Assembly (NCBI GenBank): GCA_029269725.1
Contig: JARJHS010000001.1
Coordinates: 930,001 to 994,000 of the forward strand
Reading direction: 5' to 3'
DNA from: Pollutibacter soli
GTDB taxonomy: Bacteria; Bacteroidota; Bacteroidia; Chitinophagales; Chitinophagaceae
DNA length: 64,000 bases
Shown: in pieces, positions 7,443-16,499 of the stretch
How positions within the stretch are numbered: the first letter of the stretch is position 1
How the letters are laid out: every line of letters starts with the position of its first letter
Notes under the pieces: generated by a model
What the model was told of the DNA's origin: nothing
The model's input: the letters and a program-made list of their open reading frames with translations, nothing else
Database searches by the model: none
Made by a program: the position numbers and the translations under genes

Positions 7443-9734
7443 ATGCGATTTACGCTGATTGTCGCAATCCTTATTTTTCTATGTGGCTTTACACATGCTC
7501 AAACTAAAGCAGAATCCAAATTCGGGGCTTCTCTGAAACTATATCTGTCTTCTAACGTCAAAGACAAACGTTTCATTACCAGTGTAAACGGGCAGGATTA
7601 TATTGCTGTCTTTATTGAATTGCAGGAAGGAGCAGATTATCAATCGATCGGTAAAACAGGTATCCGGATCAGGACACAGACGGGAAGCATTTCGACAGCA
7701 GATATTCCATTGGCTCACATCATGGCTATCGCTGAAAACCCGGCGATCAGAAAGATTGAACTACCCCTGCTGTTTTCGAAGACGGACACGCTCATGAAAA
7801 AGCTGGTTACTGTAGATCGGATTCATAAGGGAGATCAGCCGCTGGGGAGGTCTTTCACCGGTAAGAATACGTTAATCGGAGTACTCGATGACGGTATTGA
7901 TTTTACGCATCCCGATTTTTATGACAGTGCAGGAAATCTAAGAATCAAATCAATCTGGAATATGGACTATGCCGGAGTTGCTCCTGCTGGTTTTAATTAT
8001 GGACACGAGTGGGTAAAGGATTCTCTTCAACATTATGCAATTAAAATTGCAAATAAGTCATTGCCTCATTATGAGATTCAAAAAATGTTTGGAGGGGCCT
8101 TTCATGGTACCTCTGTAACAGGATTGGCTGCCGGCAAAAACGGCATTGCCACTGGAGCAGATATCGTGGTTGTTTCTTTGTTCACATTTGCTGATACGGT
8201 GCTTCGTTCAGACAGGGTAATCGATGGGATTGCCTATATCTATTCAAAAGCGAAAGAAGCCGGGAAGAAATGTGTAGTTAACCTGAGTTTCGGCGTACAG
8301 GATGGAGCACCGCATGACGGAAATTCGATGGTGGAAAGAGCGATTGACGCATTCTGTGAAAAAAAACCGGATATTCTTGTCAGTGTCTCCGCAGGTAATA
8401 ATGGAAATTCCTGGAAACATTGGTCAGCAAAGCCTGTACATAAAGACTCCAGTTTTGGTTTTTTCAGATGTGCCTATGAAGGCAAAATGTACTTTTCAAT
8501 ACCTAATAAATATTCGGATAGTCTTAGAGTCTCGCTTACCGATTCAAAATTGAAAAATCTCAGCGACCCGAATATTGACAGAGATTCAATACTTGGACAA
8601 ACACCTTATTTCAAAATTTCTGACCTTATCAAACAGCTGACACCGGCAAGTTATACAACGCATTTTAAAAACGGGGTTGGTTCTTCCCGGATTACTTTTT
8701 CGGCGGCACATGCAAATTCGGATTATGATGAACTCATCGTTAAAGTGGAAGAGTTCAGTTCAGGATCTTCAGGATTACCCTTTGATGATCATCTTTATAG
8801 GTTTATTTTTAAAGGCAAAGGTGAACTTCATGGATGGATGCCCTTTATGAATCTACATCCCATTTATTTCTTTGGAAATAACCCTTACCCAAATGAATCA
8901 ACTTATATCACCACGGATAATTCCTTTACAACTAATATTCCTTCACACGCTTTTACAGTGTTGTCAAGTGGTGCATATAATGCGAGAGACTGTTATTATA
9001 GCCCGATTCATAACGATGTGGTAAGAACTTATCCGGGTTGCCAGCTCACTTATTTTACGAGTCATGGTCCGACGCAGGATGGGAGGATCAAACCCGATAT
9101 CATATCCCCTGGTGAAAATATAATTACCAGCAGGAGCAGATTTGATGATTTTCTCGGACATCATTTTATTATTGATTCATCGACGCAGGCTTTCACCGGA
9201 ACCAGCGCATCAAGCCCGATAACTGCTGGAATTGTTGCGTTGTTATGGGAATATAATCCAGAGTATTCGAGAGAAGACATTATACACCGTATAAAATCGA
9301 CGGCTTACGGAGATGCGTATACGCAAACAACAGGCGCATTGCCAAACAATATATCCGGCTGGGGAAAAATCGATGCTTTTAAAGCGATGACTGATTCATC
9401 TACCGATATGCAGAAAGTCTGCAGTATCCGTGAGATTTGCCAGGAACGGTATATCGAGCCCCCACCCAATCCAATGCAGCCGGATTTCTTTTACATGAAA
9501 TTCTATCCGAACCCCGTCAGTGGTACGGTATATATCAACTACCGTTCTTCAGTAATTTTTAATCTTGTAATATACAGCAGTACCGGTCAGCGGATGATGC
9601 AGATACCTGTTATGCCTGATCTGCGTGGCGTTACTAAAACCATTGACCTCTCCAGGCTGGCCTCGGGGATCTATTTCGTACGGGCCGTTGGCGATGGAAT
9701 CAGCGTGACGAAGAAAATAATGGTGACGAGGTAG
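7443..9734 (+). CDS. subtilisin-like serine protease with T9SS sorting domain
   Basis: This is a 763-aa secreted S8 peptidase with a signal peptide ending THAQ at about residue 20. The catalytic triad is readable: Asp149 in GVLDDGIDFTHPDF, His221 in FHGTSVTGLAAG and Ser588 in GTSASSP. About 370 residues separate the His and Ser, far more than in minimal subtilisins, which implies an inserted domain at roughly 330-500. The last 75 residues (FYPNPVSGTVYI to the end KKIMVTR) form a type A C-terminal sorting domain, so export through the type IX secretion system and surface attachment or release are expected. It appears monocistronic. Confidence 0.93.
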   Translation: MRFTLIVAILIFLCGFTHAQTKAESKFGASLKLYLSSNVKDKRFITSVNGQDYIAVFIELQEGADYQSIGKTGIRIRTQTGSISTADIPLAHIMAIAENPAIRKIELPLLFSKTDTLMKKLVTVDRIHKGDQPLGRSFTGKNTLIGVLDDGIDFTHPDFYDSAGNLRIKSIWNMDYAGVAPAGFNYGHEWVKDSLQHYAIKIANKSLPHYEIQKMFGGAFHGTSVTGLAAGKNGIATGADIVVVSLFTFADTVLRSDRVIDGIAYIYSKAKEAGKKCVVNLSFGVQDGAPHDGNSMVERAIDAFCEKKPDILVSVSAGNNGNSWKHWSAKPVHKDSSFGFFRCAYEGKMYFSIPNKYSDSLRVSLTDSKLKNLSDPNIDRDSILGQTPYFKISDLIKQLTPASYTTHFKNGVGSSRITFSAAHANSDYDELIVKVEEFSSGSSGLPFDDHLYRFIFKGKGELHGWMPFMNLHPIYFFGNNPYPNESTYITTDNSFTTNIPSHAFTVLSSGAYNARDCYYSPIHNDVVRTYPGCQLTYFTSHGPTQDGRIKPDIISPGENIITSRSRFDDFLGHHFIIDSSTQAFTGTSASSPITAGIVALLWEYNPEYSREDIIHRIKSTAYGDAYTQTTGALPNNISGWGKIDAFKAMTDSSTDMQKVCSIREICQERYIEPPPNPMQPDFFYMKFYPNPVSGTVYINYRSSVIFNLVIYSSTGQRMMQIPVMPDLRGVTKTIDLSRLASGIYFVRAVGDGISVTKKIMVTR

Positions 9735-10101
9735 ACGGCCTCATAGGAATCATAGCATCATTTGCGCTGCGAGTCCCGAAGTTTGTTTTAATAGTACTCG
9801 TTTGATTAAATAAATGGAACCAGCTTTCATATAAGCGGAGACTCGCCTTTGGCGATGAGTAATAGCTGAACTTTCATCTCCGTTGTGCTCAAGGCTCGTC
9901 TCGCTGCTGCATTTGATCCGGCTGGCAAATAATCAAAGCGGTCAAATAAAACCTTTGCAGCAGACTCGCCGTAAAGATGTTGCGATTTTGCAGCGGACTC
10001 CCGTAGCTATGACGCTCTCCCTACCGCCTCTTCTGCCATGGATTTTGCAATCAGTTGCAAGTCATTTATTAATCAGCAGAAATATTCCCGCATAAAATTT
10101 C
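9735..10101. other. intergenic stretch without a supported gene
   Basis: The region contains degenerate repeats built on GACTCGCC/GGCGA and ACTCCCGTAG-like words, for example the imperfect hairpin ACTCGCC-ttt-GGCGATGAGT near 9840. The one 70-codon frame here has low-complexity content and no start signals. I see no gene. Confidence 0.5.
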
Positions 10102-10132
10102 TTGCAAATCTCAGATTTTGTAAGTTACTTTG
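10102..10132 (+). promoter_or_regulatory. possible Bacteroidota-type promoter
   Basis: TTG at 10102-10104 and TACTTTG at 10126-10132 are spaced roughly like the -33 and -7 (TAnnTTTG) elements of Bacteroidota sigma-A promoters, about 30 bases upstream of the ATG at 10162. The -7 match is one base short, so this is a weak call. Confidence 0.3.
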
Positions 10133-10161
10133 TAGTTCAAAGTACTTTTAATAAATCAGAT

Positions 10162-10689
10162 ATGAGTACGGTAACCTTGCAGAAATCCATCCGGCGCTGG
10201 CTCATCTTTTTTATTGTTGCTCTTATTTTAAGTGGGATTACTGCATCACCTATTGAAACAGAACTTCGGTGGGTTTGCTCCTGGTGGCCCGAAAATGACT
10301 CCTCATTTTATTTGTGGCTCTTGAAATGTTACAATGCAATTCGTGATATCAATCAGAAATATCCTTTCCTGGCATATGGGTACGACTGGCTCGCATTTGC
10401 ACACATCGTCATTGCCATCGCATTTATCGGGCCTTTGAAAGATCCGGTGAAAAATATCTGGGTAATAGAATTCGGAAGTATCGCGTGTATACTGATCATT
10501 CCTTTAGCTCTGATCGCGGGAGAAGTCAGGGGCATTCCTATGTATTGGCGCATACTCGATTGCTCTTTTGGCATCATCGGAATTATACCCTTAACCATCT
10601 GTTATAATAAAACCAAAAAAATGGAGCTCCTTCAAAACGAGCAAAATAAGGCACTGAAAAAAACGCTTGCCCAACGCTTGAGCGTATAA
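10162..10689 (+). CDS. hypothetical multi-pass membrane protein
   Basis: The start MSTVTLQKSIRRW at 10162 is preferred over an upstream in-frame TTG that falls on the likely promoter. The 175-aa product has four hydrophobic segments (about 10-30, 70-90, 100-125 and 130-150) separated by short loops, one carrying Trp-rich RWVCSWWPEN. The C-terminus is a Lys/Gln-rich cytoplasmic tail. I do not recognise the family. It is followed 26 bases later by an MpaB-type oxygenase gene on the same strand, so the two may be co-transcribed. Confidence 0.65.
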   Translation: MSTVTLQKSIRRWLIFFIVALILSGITASPIETELRWVCSWWPENDSSFYLWLLKCYNAIRDINQKYPFLAYGYDWLAFAHIVIAIAFIGPLKDPVKNIWVIEFGSIACILIIPLALIAGEVRGIPMYWRILDCSFGIIGIIPLTICYNKTKKMELLQNEQNKALKKTLAQRLSV

Positions 10690-10715
10690 TTATTAATCGT
10701 GTAAAAAATAAGATT

Positions 10716-11492
10716 ATGGTGATGAACAGGCTTGTAAACGACGACTCAATCCTCCTTGAAATATGGGGGACTACTGATATCACACTTTTTATTTTTGCTG
10801 GAGCTTCAGCTGAATTCGCATTGAACAAACAAGTCGACTGGCTGTTCTATACCGGAAAATTGCCTGCAGATCCAATTGGTCGGCTATTCTCGACCGTTAG
10901 CTATGCACAGCAGATTATTTTTTCGCACAGAGATAAGGCGCATCACGCGATCGGTAAAATCAATGCGATTCACGGATCGGTTGAAGCAAGCCGCGGAAGA
11001 CAAATTCCTCCTGAAGCATACAAGGACGTATTGTACTTATTGATCCATTATTCCATCTCCGCCTACGAATTGCTCAAGAGAAAACTGACTACTGAAGAGA
11101 AAGATCAGATTGTCCGGCTATTCGGAATCATTGGTCAGCATATGCGGTTAACCAATATGTCTTCCACTTACGAAGAATGGAAATCATCTTATGAAACACA
11201 TCTTGAAACTAACCTGGTGCTAAGTAGTCATACTCTTGAATTATTCAAACAGTATCGCAAACATTTGGGCCTTTTCAGGTATTTTTTACTTCGTGAGATA
11301 CAAAAAGAATTGGTTAGCAAAAAAGTGGGAGGACTATTAAATTATAAACGCTCTGTGCCAGTAAGAATGGCTTTGCCAGTTTACCGCATCTTAAGAAGAA
11401 CCCGTCTGCAGGATACACTTGTGAGGCTTTTGATACCAGATCGTTTCAAACCGGAAATAGATAAGATGATTCAGCGAAATGCAAATGGATAG
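10716..11492 (+). CDS. MpaB/DUF2236 family oxygenase-like protein
   Basis: This 258-aa helical protein matches the ER-bound oxygenase MpaB / rubber oxygenase (latex-clearing protein, DUF2236) pattern. An N-terminal GASAEFALNKQV is followed by a DPIGRLFSTVSYAQQIIF stretch, a His-containing helix HRDKAHHAIGKINAIHG (the likely haem-binding region), then YLLIHYSISAYELLKRKLT. Family members bind b-type haem and oxidise hydrophobic substrates; the substrate here is unknown. No signal peptide is seen. The Met two codons later (10722) is an alternative start. The upstream membrane protein could anchor it or supply substrate, but this is only inferred from proximity. Confidence 0.75.
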   Translation: MVMNRLVNDDSILLEIWGTTDITLFIFAGASAEFALNKQVDWLFYTGKLPADPIGRLFSTVSYAQQIIFSHRDKAHHAIGKINAIHGSVEASRGRQIPPEAYKDVLYLLIHYSISAYELLKRKLTTEEKDQIVRLFGIIGQHMRLTNMSSTYEEWKSSYETHLETNLVLSSHTLELFKQYRKHLGLFRYFLLREIQKELVSKKVGGLLNYKRSVPVRMALPVYRILRRTRLQDTLVRLLIPDRFKPEIDKMIQRNANG

Positions 11493-11617
11493 CTGCAGGA
11501 CGTTAACAATTTAAAAGATCAGATTCATGTACTTTATGCAGAGGATGATGGAAACTTTCTGCATATAAACATTAACACTGCCGAAGTCTGATAACCGACA
11601 ACTGATAAAAAAATAAG

Positions 11618-12071
11618 ATGGGAGAAACAAGTCATAAACTCACCCAACGCCTGTGGTTCGATAATGAAGCAGAAGCTGCTCCGAACTCTTATATCGAAAT
11701 CTTTGCTGGAAAAAGGGCGCTATTACCCGCTATGGCAAAAAAGAATTTGAATATCATAAAAGACCCGGAGCATCGGTGATGCGCAGTTCCGGCTGCTTGA
11801 TCAAACTTTCATAGCAATGGACAGCATTGCGCCACTCAAATTTGTTTTCTATGAAGCAGTAGCCATCACCATTAGTCGCGATAGTCAGCAAGAGATTGAT
11901 TATTACTGGAATGCGCTCTCGAAAGACGGTGAAGAAGGACCATGCGGATGGCTAAAGGATTAGTTCGGCGTGTAATGGCAGGTGGAATCTGTTCGCCTTA
12001 CAGATATGCTTCCTGGTCCGGACAAGGAAAAAAGTGAAACGGGTCACCAATTCATTTTTACAGATGAATAA
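11618..12071 (+). pseudogene. PhnB/3-demethylubiquinone methyltransferase-like (VOC fold) pseudogene
   Basis: The first frame begins MGETSHKLTQRLWFDNEAEA with a SYIEIFAGK stretch, as in PhnB-like glyoxalase-fold proteins. The middle shifts frame: TRYGKKEFEYHKRPGASVM lies in a second frame, then QFRLLDQTFIAMDS continues in another. Near the end the conserved motif reads EEGPCGWLKD-stop-FGV-stop-WQVESV, where functional relatives have GWLKDKFGVSWQ. So there are two in-frame nonsense codons (a Lys codon to TAG and a Ser codon to TAA) plus frameshifts. The gene is clearly dead. The stretch ends with PGPDKEKSE, the usual C-terminal motif. Confidence 0.85.
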
Positions 12072-12383
12072 ATACGGTATTTCCGGCCCTGGAAAAAGCG
12101 TTCGCCCGATAATTGTAAATTTTGAAAAACAGCATTATCTTGATGTCAGAATTCCGGTTCGATCTCCTACGTCCATCCGGTTTCAGACGCGAAAATTTTC
12201 TCTGGGAAAATTGCGCCAGCACCAAATAGCCATATCCCCTGATCTCCACTCCAGTAGCATTCGATTAACTCCTTTGATTTAACCGTTCAGTTTTCGAATA
12301 GAATATCCTTGTGAACCACCTGTCCGAAAATATTTTTCGACAAATATGTGAACTGAATTATTTCATCAACCAAAGCCCGATCA
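12072..12383. other. intergenic stretch, nothing recognised
   Basis: Short overlapping frames on both strands have no recognisable content. The promoter of the following membrane protein is expected here, but no clear -33/-7 pair is seen. Confidence 0.4.
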
Positions 12384-13097
12384 ATGAAAAAGTATATTTA
12401 TACCGCTACCCTCTCCCTCCTGTTTTGTGGATTACTGACTTTTATCGGCTCTGTTATTGGTTTCGCATTCGGAAATACCATATTGTTTGCCGGCGCATTT
12501 GTTGGAGGCGCCATTGGAATATTCTCATCATTAGCGATTGCAGCAAAAGTGAAATTAATTGAACAGGAACATCGCCAGGTGTTATTTTTATCCGGACTGG
12601 TTTTTTTTAGTATTGCTGTTTTGTTCGCAGTAACCAACCTGGGCTCACCCGTTATTCCCTTACTGAGTCTGTTACTTGTGCCCGTAGGAATTGTCGCCGG
12701 GATGTATATTCTGGAAACAACTTCAAGAGAAGATAACCTGTTGAGATTTCTGATCAGTGCAATCGTAATCACGCCGGTTTGTTATTTCGTTATCGGGTCT
12801 ATTGTGACTTCTGAATTAGGCATTGCCAATAGTTTTACTCTTATTGATTGGATCGAAAGATCGAGTATCAGGAAAAGCTATTTCAATTTCTTTTCACCCA
12901 TGTTATTTATCGGAGGGATTGTTGTCGCAGTTGCTTTAAATCTTACCAACACACAGAAGAAATTTAATATTCCCTTTCTCAAGACAATCAATCTCAGGAT
13001 TGCATCTCTGCCACAACTCATTCTCATCTCGATTTCAGTGTTGATGTTTACCGTTCTGACGGCCTATGTGGTGGTTGAAAAAATTCATCATTTTTAA
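12384..13097 (+). CDS. hypothetical integral membrane protein (237 aa)
   Basis: ATG at 12384 (MKKYIYTATLSLLF) opens a protein with about seven hydrophobic segments. The first pair contains the small-residue-rich stretch GFAFGNTILFAGAFVGGAIG, typical of tightly packed helices. Loops are short; one Lys/Glu-rich loop (KVKLIEQEHRQ) probably faces the cytoplasm. No transporter or enzyme motif is recognised. It stands alone between a pseudogene and another membrane protein gene. Confidence 0.65.
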   Translation: MKKYIYTATLSLLFCGLLTFIGSVIGFAFGNTILFAGAFVGGAIGIFSSLAIAAKVKLIEQEHRQVLFLSGLVFFSIAVLFAVTNLGSPVIPLLSLLLVPVGIVAGMYILETTSREDNLLRFLISAIVITPVCYFVIGSIVTSELGIANSFTLIDWIERSSIRKSYFNFFSPMLFIGGIVVAVALNLTNTQKKFNIPFLKTINLRIASLPQLILISISVLMFTVLTAYVVVEKIHHF

Positions 13098-13244
13098 ATT
13101 ACAAAGGATGAATATTCAATTCAGTTGAACAGGATTTCAAATTCGATTACAGGGGATTGGTTTTCCGGTTGGCTGAATTAAATTTCACAAGAAAAGAAAA
13201 TCTGGTTTCGGTAAATTGCAAGTACATTTCACCCAGATTTGCCG

Positions 13245-13847
13245 ATGAAAAATATGCTGAGCATCTCCGTAAAGTATACGAAGGACATGCCTGTGCTTTA
13301 TAAAACATTCCACTTTATCCGTAATCATTTCTCTACTTTATTGGCACTGGGGTTAATTGCTGCTTTTGGTCGCGTTCTGCAATTAGGTGGATTTGGACAG
13401 ATCAGTCCGGTCTTTAACAGCGTTCTTGAAGTTGTTATTCAGTCGTCCAGAATATTCTTATTTGTATTTGTACTTGGCGAATCAAATATTTGGAAAGGGT
13501 GGAACCAGATCCTGAGGTTTTTTACACAGAAAAAATCCCGCAAACTGCAGTTGCGATCCGCACTTACAACTTTTAAGCAGAAATGGTTGATCATTATTGT
13601 TAGTCTTTCAGGTTACAGCTTTTTTGCATTTCTGATGAATTACCTGATTGATGCAAGCGCCTATCAAACCTGTTTTTTATTGCACCTGAAAACGAACAAT
13701 ATACTGGAGACGACTGCTTCTGAGTGGTCAATGCTTCTTTTCCTTAAGAACATTTCCGTTATTCCTTTTACCATCATTTTTGAAACATTACTGATTCTCT
13801 GGTTGTCAAACAATACCAGATTTGCTTCTGCAGCAGGAATGAGTTGA
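13245..13847 (+). CDS. hypothetical membrane protein (about 200 aa)
   Basis: The ATG at 13245 (MKNMLSISVKYT) is preferred over the TTG two codons upstream. The protein has about four hydrophobic stretches (HFSTLLALGLIAAFG, a second near ESSRIFLFVFVLG, a third in LIIIVSLSGYSFFAF, and a last near the C-terminus) with basic loops such as FTQKKSRKLQLR. No family is recognised. It lies 85 bases upstream of an MFS transporter gene in the same orientation. Confidence 0.6.
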   Translation: MKNMLSISVKYTKDMPVLYKTFHFIRNHFSTLLALGLIAAFGRVLQLGGFGQISPVFNSVLEVVIQSSRIFLFVFVLGESNIWKGWNQILRFFTQKKSRKLQLRSALTTFKQKWLIIIVSLSGYSFFAFLMNYLIDASAYQTCFLLHLKTNNILETTASEWSMLLFLKNISVIPFTIIFETLLILWLSNNTRFASAAGMS

Positions 13848-13932
13848 ATAGGCCATGTGGTTCTAAAGGGTTTATTAAATCTTCACCCAATTTTTTAGCG
13901 GGTATGATAATTGAGATCGGTTATCATATCAT

Positions 13933-15450
13933 ATGCCGTTGATTCCGCAACAACAGTTAACAGAAGAAGAACGCAAAAAGGGAATGAAGATTACCCTGTG
14001 GGAAGGACTTGCCACAGAGGTAATGAATACGATCACCGGAAGCTCCCTGGCCGGAAGTACTTTCCTTGTAGCAATGGCCATCCTTCTCAAAGCAACAAAT
14101 TTCCAGATTGGTTTTCTGGCGGCCCTTCCAACGCTTACCAATATATTTCAATTGGTGTCCATCTGGCTTGTCAGAAAATACAACAACCGGCGGGCTGTAT
14201 CTGTTATTTTTTCCATTCTTGCCAGGATTCCTCTTTTATCCATTGGGATTGTGATTGTGTTAACGGGAACAATGAATATCCTGTTGCTGGTATCATTGCT
14301 ATTTGTCTATTATTTATGTGGATCGATTGCAGGCCCGAGCTGGAACTCATGGATGAAAGACCTGGTTCCGGAAAATATACTGGCCAGTTTCTTTGCAAAA
14401 CGAAGCGGAAACAACCAGATGCTTAATGCAGGACTTGGATTAATGCTTGCTTTAGCATTGGATTTTACCCGAAGAAAATTTCCGGGAACTGAACTGAATA
14501 CCTACGGCATCATGTACACTATTGCGGGAATCGTTGGTTTATTCGGAGTAATACTTTTGTCGAAAGTGCCCGAGCCACAATCTGTACTTGCGCGTGAAAA
14601 TATTTTTAAACTGTTCAAAAGACCGCTGAAAGATGGAAATTTCAAAAGGCTGATGGTCTTTAACTCCCTTTGGGTTTTCGCCATGAATATTGCAATGCCA
14701 TTTTTTACAGTATTTCTTATGAAATCAATGGGTTTATCGATTTCATATGTACTCGGACTAACAATCATCAGTCAGCTCAGTGGAATAATTACAATTCGTC
14801 TATGGGGAAAATTCGCAGATAGATATTCGAATAAAACCATCATTGCGATCAATGCGCCGCTTTATATTATCGTTCTTATCGCCTGGTGCTTTGTTGGAAT
14901 TTATTCGCAACTCTATGCCAACCTTATTCTGCTGGTTATCATTCACATCATAACCGGTGTTGCCACCGGTGGCATAAATTTGTCCCTTACCAATATCGGA
15001 CTCAAACTTGCTCCGGCTAATTTTTCCATAGTGTATTTATCAGTAAAGAATATCATCACTTCATTCTTTTCTGCACTTGGTCCGCTGGTGGGTGGTATAC
15101 TGGCTGATTATTTTGAAAAACGTTCTTTATCTATCAATGCGCAATGGATCGGTCCGAAATTCAACAAAGTATTACATGTAGTTTCACTTCATGAATGGAA
15201 TTTTCTTTTCCTGATCGGTGCGTTCGTCGCGTTTATTGCTCTCGAGTTTCTAGTTGCCGTGAAAGAAACCGGTGAAGTAGAAAAAGATGTGGTAATGAAA
15301 GTAATGCGCAGCTCTATCAAAAATAGTCTGAAGGAAAAATATATCCTCGGGCAGCTCATCACCTTGCATGACCACATCTGGGGAAAAATCCGAAGAAATG
15401 AGCATCATGAAAAAGCCAGTTTGCCCAAAAATTCATCTGGCAAGAGCTGA
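13933..15450 (+). CDS. MFS transporter
   Basis: This is a 505-aa major facilitator superfamily permease with about 12 membrane segments. A cytoplasmic N-terminal helix is followed by WEGLATEVMNTITGSSLAGS and the loop-2-like LVRKYNNRRAVSV, corresponding to the conserved Arg-rich MFS loop. A second half begins after a central basic loop (LARENIFKLFKRPLKDGNF), and LWGKFADRYSNKT repeats the loop motif, as expected from the internal duplication. The C-terminal 60 residues are a charged cytoplasmic tail. The substrate is not evident. It converges with the MscS gene, with only five bases between them. Confidence 0.88.
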   Translation: MPLIPQQQLTEEERKKGMKITLWEGLATEVMNTITGSSLAGSTFLVAMAILLKATNFQIGFLAALPTLTNIFQLVSIWLVRKYNNRRAVSVIFSILARIPLLSIGIVIVLTGTMNILLLVSLLFVYYLCGSIAGPSWNSWMKDLVPENILASFFAKRSGNNQMLNAGLGLMLALALDFTRRKFPGTELNTYGIMYTIAGIVGLFGVILLSKVPEPQSVLARENIFKLFKRPLKDGNFKRLMVFNSLWVFAMNIAMPFFTVFLMKSMGLSISYVLGLTIISQLSGIITIRLWGKFADRYSNKTIIAINAPLYIIVLIAWCFVGIYSQLYANLILLVIIHIITGVATGGINLSLTNIGLKLAPANFSIVYLSVKNIITSFFSALGPLVGGILADYFEKRSLSINAQWIGPKFNKVLHVVSLHEWNFLFLIGAFVAFIALEFLVAVKETGEVEKDVVMKVMRSSIKNSLKEKYILGQLITLHDHIWGKIRRNEHHEKASLPKNSSGKS

Positions 15451-15455
15451 CAGTT

Positions 15456-16244
15456 TTATGCCATCCCCGGCAACTTAAATCCTTCAGCTTTCAACCGATC
15501 AATCAATAGCTGCTGAACAACAGATTTGTATTCGTTAAAATGTTCTGACTTCACCCAGCCGTTCATCATCACTTTATATCCATCTGCCTCCATCGATGTT
15601 ATTTCCATTTTAGGTTCGGGTAATTTTGAAATTTCGGGTACTGATCTGAAAACATCTTTCACAATATTCTCAAGTTTTACCGGATCCTGCCCGAAATTCA
15701 GTTTCATTTCGATATCTATTCTGCGGGTGCCCGTTCTGTTGAGATTTACTATAAGTTCATTTGATAGTTTGCTGTTAGGGATGATGACTGTTCTGTTATC
15801 AGCTGTGATGATTTCCGTATAGAATATTTTGATGGCAGTTACTTCTCCGGTTTGTCCCTGAGCGATAATGGTATCGCCTATCTCAAATGGTCGGAGAACA
15901 AGAATCAATATTCCGGAAGTGAAATTCTGCATTGTACCTGATAGCGCCAGGCCCGCTGCAACACCAATTGCTCCAATCAATGCAGCAAAGATTGTCATGC
16001 GCATACCTACCGTCTGTAGTACTGCCAATCCAAGGAAAATATACAAAACTGTTGATACCAAACTGACTATAAAAGGCCTGAAATTAGAATCGACTCTTCT
16101 TTTCAGGAACCTGTTATGGAACCATTTCCTGATCAGCCGGATAACCCATAATCCAATAAGCAGTAGTATAATGGCCAAAGCGATCCTGGGTCCGTACTCC
16201 AGTATCCATTGATATAGCTTATCCATCCACATTTTCATGTTCAT
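15456..16244 (-). CDS. MscS-family mechanosensitive channel
   Basis: This is a 262-aa small-conductance mechanosensitive channel with three N-terminal membrane segments, the pore helix with alternating Gly and Ala (FAALIGAIGVAAGLALSGTM), then the beta domain beginning FEIGDTIIAQGQTGEV and the conserved NRTVIIPNSKL. The C-terminal alpha/beta domain ends in a typical amphipathic tail. It releases solutes under hypo-osmotic shock at the inner membrane. Several Met codons occur at the N-terminus (16244, 16238, 16229); the first is used here. The length matches E. coli MscS (286 aa) closely. Confidence 0.93.
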   Translation of the reverse strand: MNMKMWMDKLYQWILEYGPRIALAIILLLIGLWVIRLIRKWFHNRFLKRRVDSNFRPFIVSLVSTVLYIFLGLAVLQTVGMRMTIFAALIGAIGVAAGLALSGTMQNFTSGILILVLRPFEIGDTIIAQGQTGEVTAIKIFYTEIITADNRTVIIPNSKLSNELIVNLNRTGTRRIDIEMKLNFGQDPVKLENIVKDVFRSVPEISKLPEPKMEITSMEADGYKVMMNGWVKSEHFNEYKSVVQQLLIDRLKAEGFKLPGMA

Positions 16245-16499
16245 AGCGGAAATTCATTTTTTATTTAAGAAGTATTCATTTCGGGAAAAAAATTCCACAT
16301 CCGCGGAATTGATGTTCTGCAGGCAATCGTTGTGTGGTTTGTTTTGTTACCCGATTGAAAATATTTTTACCAGGTACATAACTATCGCCCAATCTGGTTC
16401 AAAAACTATTCCTGAGCAGGTACTTCTATTTTTTAAACAGGAAGACAGTAAGGAGGGAAGAATAAAATCAGATATTTATGCAGGATAAAAGAGCACCCG

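Noticed and set aside
9883-10095. 70-codon plus-strand frame
   Set aside because: Its content is built from degenerate repeat words and no start context is present.
12034-12282. 82-codon plus-strand frame
   Set aside because: It lies on the tail of the PhnB pseudogene in another frame and has no recognisable content.
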